Below, in pieces: positions 18,701 through 26,185 of a DNA stretch of 64,000 nucleotides. Below the pieces are notes generated by a model. The model saw only the letters and a program-made list of their open reading frames with translations, was not told the DNA's origin and ran no database searches. The stretch's first letter is position 1, and each line of letters starts with the position of its first letter. Made by a program: the position numbers and the translations under genes. Source of the DNA: Salinimicrobium sp. TH3 (GTDB lineage Bacteria > Bacteroidota > Bacteroidia > Flavobacteriales > Flavobacteriaceae); contig NZ_JAPONB010000006.1 in the NCBI RefSeq assembly GCF_026676115.1, forward strand, positions 176,753 to 240,752. Reading direction: 5' to 3'.

Positions 18701-21045
18701 GTATTACCCACGGCATCTGTTACTACAAACGTATTGGTAGTGGTTTCTCCTACCGGGAAAACACTTCCCGAAGGTAATCCGGCTGTTTGATTGACTGTTG
18801 CACCAGAGCAGTTATCCCCATATGGCGCACTATAGTTTATTACTTTACCCGTTTCTCCAATAGCAACATTTTCGACAATATTTGAGGGACAGGTGATTGT
18901 GGGAAATATTTCATCTTTGACTGTTATTGTAGCAGGACAGGAGTCACTTAATCCTGTGGTTGGATCTGTTACCGTTAAAATAACGGTATTGTCCCCTAGT
19001 TTGGAGCAGTCGAATGAAGTAGTATCAATTTCCAGGTCCAAATTACCATCATTCCCACCGTACACCTGTTCGGCAGTAATCTGAGCCATTCCATTTTCAT
19101 CCAAAGAAACTATGAAACTATTGCAAATTGCCTCTGGAGGGTCTGGACTCACAGAATCTTCTACAGTGACCTTAACCGTACATTGAGCGGTTAATCCCGC
19201 TTCATCTGTAACGGTGAGGGTTACAGGAACTTCGCCAATATCTGCTGTAGTAAAATTATATTGTGAAAGAACTTTATTTGTAATTGTACAATTGTCTACA
19301 GAGCCATTATCAACCTCATCCACAGTTATAGAAGCATTTCCACCTTGATTTAAAGTTACTGAAAATGGCGCAACACAGGAAACAACGGGAGGTGAATTGT
19401 CAATTACCTTAATGGTGGCGGGACAGAAGTCACTTAATCCTGTAGTTGGATCTGTTACCGTTAAAATAACAGTATTCTCCCCCAGTTTGGAGCAGTCGAA
19501 TGAAGAAATATTAACTTCCAGGTCCAGCCCAACCTCATTCCCACCGTACACCTGTTCGGCAGTAATCTGAGCCACTCCATTTTCATCCAAAGAAATCGGG
19601 AAACTATTGCAAGTTGCCTCTGGAGGAACTGGACTCGCAGAAGGATTCACTGTAATTGTAAACGTACAGGTAGCTTGATTTCCAAATCCATCTGTGGCTG
19701 TGTATTCAATGGTATGTTTTCCAACAGAAAATTCACTCCCAGAAGGATCTCCAATGGTTTGTACAACTGTAGCAGAACAATTATCTGTCGCTGTCGCACC
19801 TTCAAATTCTACTTCGGCAAAATTGTCTCCAGGTTCTGCTGTGACCACTATATCTGCCGGACAAGTTAATTCAGGACCTTCAAAGCTGTCAAATGTTGGA
19901 GTTCTTTTATAGATTTCCAAATCCATTTCTAGTGCACTTGGTAAAAATTCGTGTCCTATCCAGTTATCATAATGATATAACTCTATTATATCTAAATTTA
20001 GAAGATACATCTTATCACAACTACTAAAAGCGATGTCAACAGGAAAATCAATCTTCTGTTTGTAAGAATATTCATAGGATTGACTGGGATCAAATACTTT
20101 AATACCAAAAGCATTTTCTTCGATCCCATCAAAAACCCGATGTGTGAAATCAATAGCTTCATCTATACCAATCTCCGAGAAATTAAGTAATTGGCCGAAA
20201 TTTAATCTACCCGCATATTCAATGACGTGTAAATAATCAAATTTGTCTACTAATAAACTGCCGGGAGATTGAACATTAGAAAGTCTCCCTTTAAAACTCA
20301 AATTTTGATCAAAAATTAAAACAGCCGGATCATCATTCCCGGCTTCGCTGACATACAAAATTCCTTTGGAATTTACAGCAATCCGATATGGAACCTCTAC
20401 ATCAATTTCGTTTTTTAATATCCGTATGTCTGTTTCTTTGTCATAGACAGATATCCTGCTAAATTGACTTCCCTGTTCAGGTCCTTGATTTCCATCATAG
20501 TATTCAGCCAAATAAATGTTTTTTTGATTCACATCTATTCCCATTGGTCGATAAAAACCTAAAGGTATAATGCGATTCAAATTTCCGTCAGAATCAAAAA
20601 CTTTAATTTTTCCGTGCCTTGCAAAATTTCCTTCGGCTAGATAGTCTGTTATATAAATAAAACCTTCATCGTCAACGGCAAGATCTAATGGTCCATCTAG
20701 TTGTGCAGAAGGAATAAAATCCTCGACTACAATTTCACCTTTAACATTTCTTAAATCCACCCCACTACCAAATGAAAGAGTGTACACTTTATTTTCAGGA
20801 CCAGTTGCGACAGCAATGGTTAGATTATCTGGATTGAGATTAGTTAGAGAAATGCCATTCAAGCTTGTTACTCCTTCATGGTTATAAGAAGGAACTTCGT
20901 CAGCAGGATTTTGTCCTAATAAAGGAAAGGAAGTAATTAATAGAATTAAACTGAGGATTACAAAGAACCTTCCCCGACAACCAAAAAAATGCCGCAAGAG
21001 TACGGCAGTAGAATTACATTTTTGGAAGGTTTGGAGTCTCCTCAT
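15712..21045 (-). CDS. large HYR-repeat protein with T9SS type A sorting domain
   Basis: A 1777-residue secreted, probably surface-exposed protein. Signal peptide near residues 20-45. Residues ~55-370 hold NHL-like beta-propeller repeats (LAVDDEGFIYITDY, IAVNSKGILYVSEA). From ~388 to ~1690 come tandem immunoglobulin-like HYR-type modules, recognisable by the recurring TDNC, LTVTD.G and TC.VTV themes. The last ~80 residues (LILYPNPGDGLFKFEV to the C-terminus) are a Por-type A signal for type IX secretion. Frames continue to an ATG at 21117, but the promoter box at 21070-21063 places the start at 21045. Likely adhesin or matrix protein (inference). Two modules share a near-identical 222-bp block. 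Confidence 0.92.
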   Translation of the reverse strand: MRRLQTFQKCNSTAVLLRHFFGCRGRFFVILSLILLITSFPLLGQNPADEVPSYNHEGVTSLNGISLTNLNPDNLTIAVATGPENKVYTLSFGSGVDLRNVKGEIVVEDFIPSAQLDGPLDLAVDDEGFIYITDYLAEGNFARHGKIKVFDSDGNLNRIIPLGFYRPMGIDVNQKNIYLAEYYDGNQGPEQGSQFSRISVYDKETDIRILKNEIDVEVPYRIAVNSKGILYVSEAGNDDPAVLIFDQNLSFKGRLSNVQSPGSLLVDKFDYLHVIEYAGRLNFGQLLNFSEIGIDEAIDFTHRVFDGIEENAFGIKVFDPSQSYEYSYKQKIDFPVDIAFSSCDKMYLLNLDIIELYHYDNWIGHEFLPSALEMDLEIYKRTPTFDSFEGPELTCPADIVVTAEPGDNFAEVEFEGATATDNCSATVVQTIGDPSGSEFSVGKHTIEYTATDGFGNQATCTFTITVNPSASPVPPEATCNSFPISLDENGVAQITAEQVYGGNEVGLDLEVNISSFDCSKLGENTVILTVTDPTTGLSDFCPATIKVIDNSPPVVSCVAPFSVTLNQGGNASITVDEVDNGSVDNCTITNKVLSQYNFTTADIGEVPVTLTVTDEAGLTAQCTVKVTVEDSVSPDPPEAICNSFIVSLDENGMAQITAEQVYGGNDGNLDLEIDTTSFDCSKLGDNTVILTVTDPTTGLSDSCPATITVKDEIFPTITCPSNIVENVAIGETGKVINYSAPYGDNCSGATVNQTAGLPSGSVFPVGETTTNTFVVTDAVGNTATCSFTVTINEAEDEEDPVISCPPNIEILTDPRACGAIVTFETPTPTDNSGSATVTKLSGPDSGDFLAPGSYEVIFEARDSSDNTATCTLKITVKDEEPPQFTICPQNSTQFVGAVNGKYFVPDLLEEVEAVDNCGNPVRYEQTPVANEEITQDVTVNIRAFDGQDNESDVCSIELVLVQEDQPSFDCGSTAGLSLELDEDCNYIVQDFRSYVNNRQNFDDGIFIEQTEERLGEELQVNLKVYHGTDANAPFVGECNLVVTLEDNISPEINSCNNSPVEVDLLPGENFVVPDYKDRITYSDNCSTQLNVIQVPAPQDVITNNTTVTLTVEDEAGNISTTCSFPIVYNTPAVEINCVSTQVALGPNGTATLDPATLYDADPTNPAVAFFDLSKDVFTCENIGEQEVELIVHFVDGSSGSCTTKIEVIDQLKPVISCREDFNLYLNEDGYGIIPPEMLLESFSDNCGIQSVTLDQDRFETADAGEQDVVVTVVDVNGNFETCETTINVVPYDPMRSVDCVESKTLFLDENGYAELRLFYTGEEDNIELELNKKDFTCDDIGPPQMITASYQGEHTGSCEIEILVVDDLPPLVNCISEIDLVLDENGTGEISVNDVDQNSTDNCAIEDMSLSKSNFTSSDVGTQTVRFTVTDASGNSDFCEVTVNVKPYMATTGELDCVENLTLELDAGGEAVLTAQDLYEGDPGTAQFFGDVTYTCEDIGVHTITLTKKDDPSQSCEIEVEIVDNIAPVASCKADMELTLDINGTATLAPEDVDSGSTDNCEIAAMSLDRTSFTAADLGEQKVTLTVRDASGNTDTCETTIMILPNEENPSGVVCRDLITLDLDVSGRAQLNPQEAFSSGPSGTYTLSQTNFTCDDLGENEVTLSYTTLNGNGSCVVKVVVEDPLEICEAPGPVERDTLILYPNPGDGLFKFEVSEGLQIHQIEVFDIRGRFLLEHRYDNSVPILEYSINLSEYQAGVYQLLIQTNGREYLKRAIIR
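18935..19156. repeat. internal 222-bp direct repeat, copy 1
   Basis: Within the HYR gene; matches 19421-19642 without gaps at roughly 88-90% by eye. Encodes the module part with AEQVYGGN and LTVTDPTTGLSD. Offset between copies is 486 bp, i.e. 162 codons in frame. Confidence 0.85.
19421..19642. repeat. internal 222-bp direct repeat, copy 2
   Basis: Second copy of the block at 18935-19156. The divergence is spread over the length, so the duplication is recent relative to the other, much more diverged modules, or has been kept similar by gene conversion. Confidence 0.85.
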
Positions 21046-21062
21046 AGAGTGCAGCTTACTAA

Positions 21063-21070
21063 CAAATATA
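21063..21070 (-). promoter_or_regulatory. -7 box of the HYR gene (TATATTTG)
   Basis: Perfect TAnnTTTG on the minus strand, 17 nt before the ATG at 21045. Confidence 0.55.
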
Positions 21071-21175
21071 AGTAAGTAAAACGAAGACCCCGATAAAGTA
21101 TTGTTAACAAATATCAAGACATTGCTGCAGTTTCACTGCAGCGATGCCCGATACCCGGAACTGAAAATTTTATGC

Positions 21176-21898
21176 TTATTTCTGAGCTTCTTCTTTATTT
21201 CTAATCACCAATCTAAATCCTTCCCCGTGAATGTTAAGGATCTCTACGTTCTCATCCTTTTTAAGGTACTTACGCAGCTTGGCTATATAAACATCCATAC
21301 TACGGGATGTAAAGTAATTGTCGTCTCTCCATATCTTGGTTAGAGCTAACTCCCGTGGCATAAGATCGTTCTCATGTAAAGCTAAAAGGCGCAACAATTC
21401 GTTCTCTTTTGGAGACAGTTTTGATGGTTCCTCATCTCTAAAGGTAAGGAAGCGAAGTTTTGAATTCAGGTGGAAATCACCAATCTGGAATTCGAACTGC
21501 TTGCTATCGGCCACGCTATCTGTAGCTTTACGCTGCATAATAGCTTTGATCTTCATAAGCAAAACTTCACTGTCAAAAGGCTTATTCAGGTAATCATCTG
21601 CCCCTACTTTATAACCTTTTAAAACATCTTCTTTCATTGCCTTTGCAGTCAGGAAGATGATAGGAATTTCTTCATTCTTCTCCCTAATCTCTTTGGCTAG
21701 TGTAAAACCATCTTTATATGGCATCATCACATCCAGGATACAAAGATCAAAATCATCTTTTTTGAATTTCTCAAATCCTTCCATCCCGTTCTTGGCATGT
21801 GTGACCTCATAATCGTTCATGGCCAGGTAATCTTTTAATACCGTTCCAAAGTTTGGATCATCTTCAACTAGTAAAATCTTCTTATTTTCAGTTTCCAT
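21176..21898 (-). CDS. OmpR/PhoB-family response regulator (RprY-like)
   Basis: A 240-residue DNA-binding response regulator. Receiver domain residues ~7-120 with acidic pocket EDD (residues 12-14), phospho-acceptor Asp56 in CILDVMMPYKDG, and Lys in DDYLNKPF. C-terminal winged helix ~140-235 with LSPKENELLRLLALHEN and SRSMDVYIAKLRKYLKKD. It lies 3 nt behind the kinase gene and is co-transcribed. The closest known relatives are the RprX/RprY pair of Bacteroides (assigned from overall resemblance). The inverted repeat at 23492-23529 near the operon promoter may be an autoregulatory site (inference). Confidence 0.93.
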   Translation of the reverse strand: METENKKILLVEDDPNFGTVLKDYLAMNDYEVTHAKNGMEGFEKFKKDDFDLCILDVMMPYKDGFTLAKEIREKNEEIPIIFLTAKAMKEDVLKGYKVGADDYLNKPFDSEVLLMKIKAIMQRKATDSVADSKQFEFQIGDFHLNSKLRFLTFRDEEPSKLSPKENELLRLLALHENDLMPRELALTKIWRDDNYFTSRSMDVYIAKLRKYLKKDENVEILNIHGEGFRLVIRNKEEAQK

Positions 21899-21901
21899 AA
21901 A

Positions 21902-23473
21902 TTAAGATATTAGTGGTAATTTAATTATAAATGTACTTCCTTTTCCTTTTTCACTTTCCACGCTTATTTGTCCGTGGTGGTCATCAAGGATACGCTTGGC
22001 ATAAGCAAGTCCAAGGCCGTGGCCTTTTACGTTGTGGATATCTCCCGTATGCTCGCGATAAAATTTTTCAAATATTTTTTTCTGAACAGGTTTTGTCATT
22101 CCGCTTCCCTGGTCACGTATTTTCATGACAATATAATTCTTTACATTTTCTGTGTAGATATCAATTTTAGGCGCATCTGTAGAGTATTTCACTGCATTAT
22201 CAAGCAGGTTTACAACAACATTGGTAAAATGGGTCTGGTTTGCCAGTATTGATGCTTTCAAGGCCCCAAAATGTGTTTGTATATATCCCTGTTTATCTTC
22301 CACAATTAGATCTATATGCGTAATGGCTTCTTCAATTAATTCATGTAAATCAAGTCTCTCCTTTTTAAGATCGAGTTCATTCTTTTCCAACCTGGAAATT
22401 CGCAAAACGTTCTCAACCTGTGCATGCATCCGCTTATTTTCATCCCTTATCATACGGTGATAATGAGCGACTTTTTCGGGATCGTTCATGATCTTTGGGT
22501 TCTTGATCGCATCCAGTGCAAGATTAATAGTTGCAATAGGTGTCTTGAACTCGTGGGTCATATTATTTATAAAATCTGTTTTAATTTCAGATATCTGCCT
22601 TTGCTTTATCAATTGGGATAGTGCACTTGAATATGCTACCACAATGATAAGGGTGAAAATGATCGATAAAGCCGCCATTAAAGTAATGGAAGACAATACA
22701 ACCTGTTTCTTTTCTGTAAAGTTCACGAACAAATTATAATCATTAATACTGCTGCCCGCAGCAAAAAGCGGCACCCTGTACGTGGTTCGTGCATCCAGTT
22801 TAAAATTCTCTGACTGCACCTTGGTTGCCAGACCATTGTCGTAAACAGCATATTCAAAGGAGGTATGCATCCCCCTGTTCTCAAGTTCATTCTGGATCAA
22901 ACCTTCCAGGTATGACTTTGAAACCCGTTCATGCAAAGGTTTCCTGCTCGTATATTCGTTCACAGTGGAACGGATAAATTCTTTCTCCACATCTTTCATT
23001 CTAAAGATGCGGTTGATCCTGCTGGAGGTGGCAAGCAAATCCTTATTTAGGCTATCATTCTTCACCAGCTTGGAAACCCTGCGGTTAATAAGCTTTTTAA
23101 ATTGAATGGTATCTATAGATGCATCCAGAAAAGCTGTAGAAAGCATGTAATCTTCTTCCAGTCTTTCCTGTGAAGAGAGATAATCATCCTCGGAGAATCC
23201 ATTGTGCTCTTCTTCAAATATTTCATTGATCATTGCACTATCTGCCTTTGCTCCCAAACTGTCAACCAACTCCTGCATCGCGAAATAATAGTTCTCCAGT
23301 TCGTTATTCTCAACTTCTGTAGCTACCCTTCGCAGTATCTGTTTTGCATTGAAAGAGAACTGCTCTTCCTTGCTCTCAACCGTGTTTTTTATCCAAAACC
23401 CCTGAACAAATATAATTCCTATTAAAGAGAGGCTCATTAGAACCACCAAAAGAAAAAAAATCTTTTTGTTCAT
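21902..23473 (-). CDS. membrane sensor histidine kinase (RprX-like)
   Basis: A 523-residue sensor kinase. Transmembrane helix 1 at residues ~4-28, a ~230-residue extracytoplasmic sensor region rich in acidic and charged residues with no recognised domain, helix 2 at ~255-285, then HisKA with phospho-acceptor His in NNMTHEFKTPIATI (about residue 306) and a HATPase_c domain with N box NLLDNAVKYS, DQGSGM and GHGLGLAYAKRI. Forms an operon with the regulator at 21176-21898. The ATG lies 5 nt from a perfect TACTTTTG box, so the mRNA is predicted to be leaderless. Confidence 0.95.
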   Translation of the reverse strand: MNKKIFFLLVVLMSLSLIGIIFVQGFWIKNTVESKEEQFSFNAKQILRRVATEVENNELENYYFAMQELVDSLGAKADSAMINEIFEEEHNGFSEDDYLSSQERLEEDYMLSTAFLDASIDTIQFKKLINRRVSKLVKNDSLNKDLLATSSRINRIFRMKDVEKEFIRSTVNEYTSRKPLHERVSKSYLEGLIQNELENRGMHTSFEYAVYDNGLATKVQSENFKLDARTTYRVPLFAAGSSINDYNLFVNFTEKKQVVLSSITLMAALSIIFTLIIVVAYSSALSQLIKQRQISEIKTDFINNMTHEFKTPIATINLALDAIKNPKIMNDPEKVAHYHRMIRDENKRMHAQVENVLRISRLEKNELDLKKERLDLHELIEEAITHIDLIVEDKQGYIQTHFGALKASILANQTHFTNVVVNLLDNAVKYSTDAPKIDIYTENVKNYIVMKIRDQGSGMTKPVQKKIFEKFYREHTGDIHNVKGHGLGLAYAKRILDDHHGQISVESEKGKGSTFIIKLPLIS

Positions 23474-23478
23474 ATTTT

Positions 23479-23506
23479 CAAAAGTATGATTTTAACATTT
23501 AGCCAA
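23479..23506 (-). promoter_or_regulatory. promoter of the kinase-regulator operon
   Basis: TACTTTTG at 23486-23479 on the minus strand, with TTG (23506-23504) 17 bp upstream. Only 5 nt separate the box from the ATG. Confidence 0.6.
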
Positions 23507-23529
23507 AGACGCCTTTAACCAAATGTTAA
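23492..23529. promoter_or_regulatory. inverted repeat TTAACATTT-N20-AAATGTTAA
   Basis: Perfect 9-bp arms (23492-23500 and 23521-23529) overlap the spacer and upstream part of the kinase promoter. The position fits an operator; it could alternatively be a weak 3' hairpin of coaE, but no T-run follows on the minus strand. Confidence 0.4.
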
Positions 23530-23546
23530 CAAAAGAAAGTCAGTAT

Positions 23547-24131
23547 TTACGCGCGCTCAAGAAGGGTTTCGTGCAAGTCACGCACTGCTTCGCGGGTTTT
23601 GGAGAGCTCCTTGTTTTCAATAATAAAATCTGCTAGTTCTGCCTTTTTTCCATCACTCCACTGGTGGCTCATCCTGGCTTCGATTTCTTCCAGTGTAGAA
23701 CTATCCCGCTCCTGCAACCTCGCCACCCTTTGTTCAAAAGGAGCGGTAATGAGTAGATTGAAGTCGCATTTGCGATAGCCTCCTTTTTCAAAGAGAATGG
23801 CTGCTTCATAAATTACATAAGGAGCATCTTGATCTTGTTTCCAGGTCTTGAAATGTTTGGCCACAGCCGGGTGGATTATTCCATTAAGTTGTTCCAGCTT
23901 TTTGTTGTCGCCAAAGACTTTTGAAGCAATGAATTTTCTATCGGGAATTCCCTCTTTATAGGCTTCCTCTCCAAAAAGCTGAATTATCGCAGCCTTTATT
24001 TTTTCATCTTCCAGCATTAACTTCTTTGCCTCCACATCGGCAATAAAAACAGGAATACCCAGCTCTTTAAAGAACCCGGCCACGGTTGTTTTTCCGCTTC
24101 CAATGCCTCCTGTAAGCCCAAGAACTTTCAT
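23547..24131 (-). CDS. coaE: dephospho-CoA kinase
   Basis: Catalyses the last step of coenzyme A synthesis, ATP-dependent phosphorylation of dephospho-CoA. 194 residues, normal length. P-loop GLTGGIGSGKTTVAGFF at the N-terminus, IADVEAKKLM, the IIHPAV segment, YEAAILFEKGGYRKCD and the RLQERDSSTLEEIEARMSHQ lid region. Overlaps the upstream ybbR-domain gene by 4 bases and belongs to the run glycosyltransferase-YbbR-coaE. coaBC for the earlier steps is also in this window at 29979-31190. Confidence 0.96.
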   Translation of the reverse strand: MKVLGLTGGIGSGKTTVAGFFKELGIPVFIADVEAKKLMLEDEKIKAAIIQLFGEEAYKEGIPDRKFIASKVFGDNKKLEQLNGIIHPAVAKHFKTWKQDQDAPYVIYEAAILFEKGGYRKCDFNLLITAPFEQRVARLQERDSSTLEEIEARMSHQWSDGKKAELADFIIENKELSKTREAVRDLHETLLERA

Positions 24132-25087
24132 TTTTTGATAATAAACTGAATTCGCTTCTCATTAAGCCGAATATTGGAGGTGAATTCCGGCTTCTGAATA
24201 ACTTCAGGAATAAGAAAATCCTGCTGCCCCCTTATATCATCGAAATCCACAACCACCCTAAAATCTGAAGCTGTCACTTTGCTGAAGTCTTTCAGGTTCA
24301 CCTGGTAAAACAGCACTACCTCCTTGGGAAAGATCACGACATTAAGCCCTGGAGGCACATTCATGACTTCAATAGGAACCTGCACCTTCCCCTCGGTAAC
24401 TTTTTCAACATCTACAGCATATTTTACTTTATTGCGATAAAAAGTAACATTGGGAAGAGCTGTAGTATCAAGATATACTGTCCCCTGTTGATCTTCTTTT
24501 ACTTTCGTAAGGCTAAGCTGCTGGGTAAAAATTTTTGAAAGTGTATCCAGAATATTGTCGGGACCACTAACCTTGATAGAATCCGGCTCATATTTCAACG
24601 CCTCCACAGCCGAGTATCCCACGGCATATTCAATTTTCAAGCGGAAAACAACCGGTAATTTTTTCTCCTGTTTTTGTTCATATTTCACAACAAGGGCATC
24701 CTTCAAAAATTCGTGATCATCCAGATCAATTTCCAGCTGGGATTGAAGGTCTGAATGGTTTTCATCAATAACATACACCAAAGCATCATTCTCAATACTC
24801 GCTTTAGAAAGATCGATCTTAACAGTGGGCGGAAAAAGAGAGAACCAGGCAACTGTAAATCCATTTTCCTGCATCCTTAATTCCAGGCTCTGTGGAATTT
24901 TCCCTACCAGCAGTTTATCCTGCGGCACATTGACATATTCCAATGGAATCTCCAGCACCTCACTGTATTGCTTGGAAAACTGAACAAAGATCCAGATCAC
25001 AATAGCAAAAAAGAGAAAAAATAAAAATGAATTAAAGTCGGTTTTTCTAAACCGGGCTTTAGTAAGCGTTTTAAATCTTTTAAGCAT
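24128..25087 (-). CDS. YbbR-like domain-containing membrane protein
   Basis: A 319-residue protein with one N-terminal transmembrane helix (FLFFLFFAIVIWIFVQF, residues ~20-37) and an extracytoplasmic part carrying YbbR-like domains, seen in LEIPLEYVNVPQDKLLVG and the later repeat VQVPIEVMNVPPGLNV. Homologues regulate c-di-AMP cyclase in Firmicutes (CdaR); in Bacteroidota the role is unknown. The frame is open to 25174, but the ATG at 25087 gives the clean N-terminus and an 8-base overlap with the glycosyltransferase. Coupled to coaE by a 4-base overlap. Confidence 0.85.
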   Translation of the reverse strand: MLKRFKTLTKARFRKTDFNSFLFFLFFAIVIWIFVQFSKQYSEVLEIPLEYVNVPQDKLLVGKIPQSLELRMQENGFTVAWFSLFPPTVKIDLSKASIENDALVYVIDENHSDLQSQLEIDLDDHEFLKDALVVKYEQKQEKKLPVVFRLKIEYAVGYSAVEALKYEPDSIKVSGPDNILDTLSKIFTQQLSLTKVKEDQQGTVYLDTTALPNVTFYRNKVKYAVDVEKVTEGKVQVPIEVMNVPPGLNVVIFPKEVVLFYQVNLKDFSKVTASDFRVVVDFDDIRGQQDFLIPEVIQKPEFTSNIRLNEKRIQFIIKK

Positions 25088-26087
25088 GTTTAAAGAATAG
25101 CTTTGGAAACCTCTTTTCCGGATCCATGTTGAATATCCTAAGATAGCAGGTTGACTTGCAGAAACCAAACCCATAGCCCAAAAATTGTACGAGAGTAGCT
25201 ACAATAGAATAAGCTGCGATCTTAATACTGCCGGTTAGGAAAAGGGAGTGGAAAAACAACATCAGAAAGTACCCGGCAGAGAGCCACAACGGCAAATACC
25301 ATTCAAAAATGGCAAAAATCACTGCTGATATTAACCCAAAACTGAACAATGTTGGAAACCAGTAAGTGATCTTGGCCGAATTGGGGTGCCACTTGTTCAA
25401 AATAGGCCTCACCATTCCAAATTTCTTCACCTGCTGATAGAATTTCTTCCAGTCTATGCGTCGCTTGTGATACACAAAGGCTTCCGGAAATAATCTTGTC
25501 TCAAAATGCCCTTTTTGAAGCCGCAGTGCCAAATCGGGATCTTCACCGGGATGGATTCTCCCAAAGCCACCACTTGCGTCAAAGGCTTCTTTTGAAAGTC
25601 CCATGTTAAAGCTGCGGGGTTCAAATTTTCCCAGCATTTTCTTTCCTCCCCTAATTCCGCCGGTAGTCAAAAAAGAGGTCATGGTATAATTTATGGCTTT
25701 CTGTAGGTCACTAAAATCTTCATGGGCGGCATCTGGACCTCCAAAACAGTGAACGAAATCCTTCTGCAGCTCTTTTTCAACTTCAGTTAAATAATGCGGC
25801 GGCAAAATAACATCACTATCAAGGATCAAAAAGTAGTTCCCGGCAGCTCTTCTCATTCCGTAGTTGCGGGAGTCCCCCGGCCCTGAATTCGGCTTCCTGA
25901 AGTAGCCGATATTCAAACTTCCGGCATGTTCCTGCACCACTGCTTCACAAGAAATTGTCGAACCATCTTCCACGATCACAACCTCAAATGGCTTTTGATA
26001 TTCCAGGGCCTGTATACTTTGCAGCAGCTCCTTAATCTCGGCGGGGCGGTTATAAACAGGAATGATAAATGAAAAAGAAAGCTCCAT
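25080..26087 (-). CDS. family 2 glycosyltransferase, membrane-associated
   Basis: A 335-residue GT2 enzyme. The GT-A domain spans residues ~1-240: FIIPVYNRPAEI at the start, VEDGST, the metal-binding LILDSDVILPP (DxD type), and GEDPDLALRLQKG as the acceptor/ED motif. Residues ~250-320 hold two or three hydrophobic helices. Probably transfers a sugar during surface polysaccharide or glycolipid synthesis; donor and acceptor unknown. The ATG is 4 nt from a TACATTTG promoter box. First gene of a three-gene overlapping operon with the YbbR gene and coaE, and preceded by the fabI terminator. Confidence 0.92.
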   Translation of the reverse strand: MELSFSFIIPVYNRPAEIKELLQSIQALEYQKPFEVVIVEDGSTISCEAVVQEHAGSLNIGYFRKPNSGPGDSRNYGMRRAAGNYFLILDSDVILPPHYLTEVEKELQKDFVHCFGGPDAAHEDFSDLQKAINYTMTSFLTTGGIRGGKKMLGKFEPRSFNMGLSKEAFDASGGFGRIHPGEDPDLALRLQKGHFETRLFPEAFVYHKRRIDWKKFYQQVKKFGMVRPILNKWHPNSAKITYWFPTLFSFGLISAVIFAIFEWYLPLWLSAGYFLMLFFHSLFLTGSIKIAAYSIVATLVQFLGYGFGFCKSTCYLRIFNMDPEKRFPKLFFKHA

Positions 26088-26091
26088 GACA

Positions 26092-26099
26092 CAAATGTA
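26092..26099 (-). promoter_or_regulatory. -7 box of the glycosyltransferase operon (TACATTTG)
   Basis: Perfect TAnnTTTG, 4 nt before the ATG on the minus strand, predicting a leaderless message. Confidence 0.5.
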
Positions 26100-26128
26100 T
26101 TAAAGAATGTGGGACAGGGCCCAAAAAA

Positions 26129-26165
26129 TAAGAGGCCTCAAAAATGACATTTTCGAGACCTCTTA
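26129..26165 (-). terminator. intrinsic terminator of fabI
   Basis: An 18-bp near-perfect hairpin (arms TAAGAGGCCTCAAAAATG and CATTTTCGAGACCTCTTA, two mismatches, 1-nt loop) is followed on the minus strand by TTTTTT. Its centre is a copy of the recurrent palindrome described separately. Confidence 0.8.
26133..26160. repeat. recurrent palindrome, copy A
   Basis: AGGCCTCAAAAATGACATTTTCGAGACC, read as arms CTCAAAAATG / CATTTTCGAG. Intergenic; forms the core of the fabI terminator. Confidence 0.55.
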
Positions 26166-26185
26166 CTATCGATATTTGAACTAGC

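Noticed and set aside
18935..19642. CRISPR array or mobile element because of the repeated block
   Set aside because: The two blocks are coding modules in one frame, 222 bp long, with no spacer-repeat pattern.
15712..21045. Several plus-strand frames of 60-117 codons inside the HYR gene
   Set aside because: They are antisense shadows of a repetitive gene; no promoter, signal or domain supports them.
21124..21142. Perfect 8-bp hairpin GCTGCAGT-TTC-ACTGCAGC after the response-regulator gene
   Set aside because: No T-run on either strand and it lies upstream of the HYR promoter, so I cannot call it a terminator or operator.
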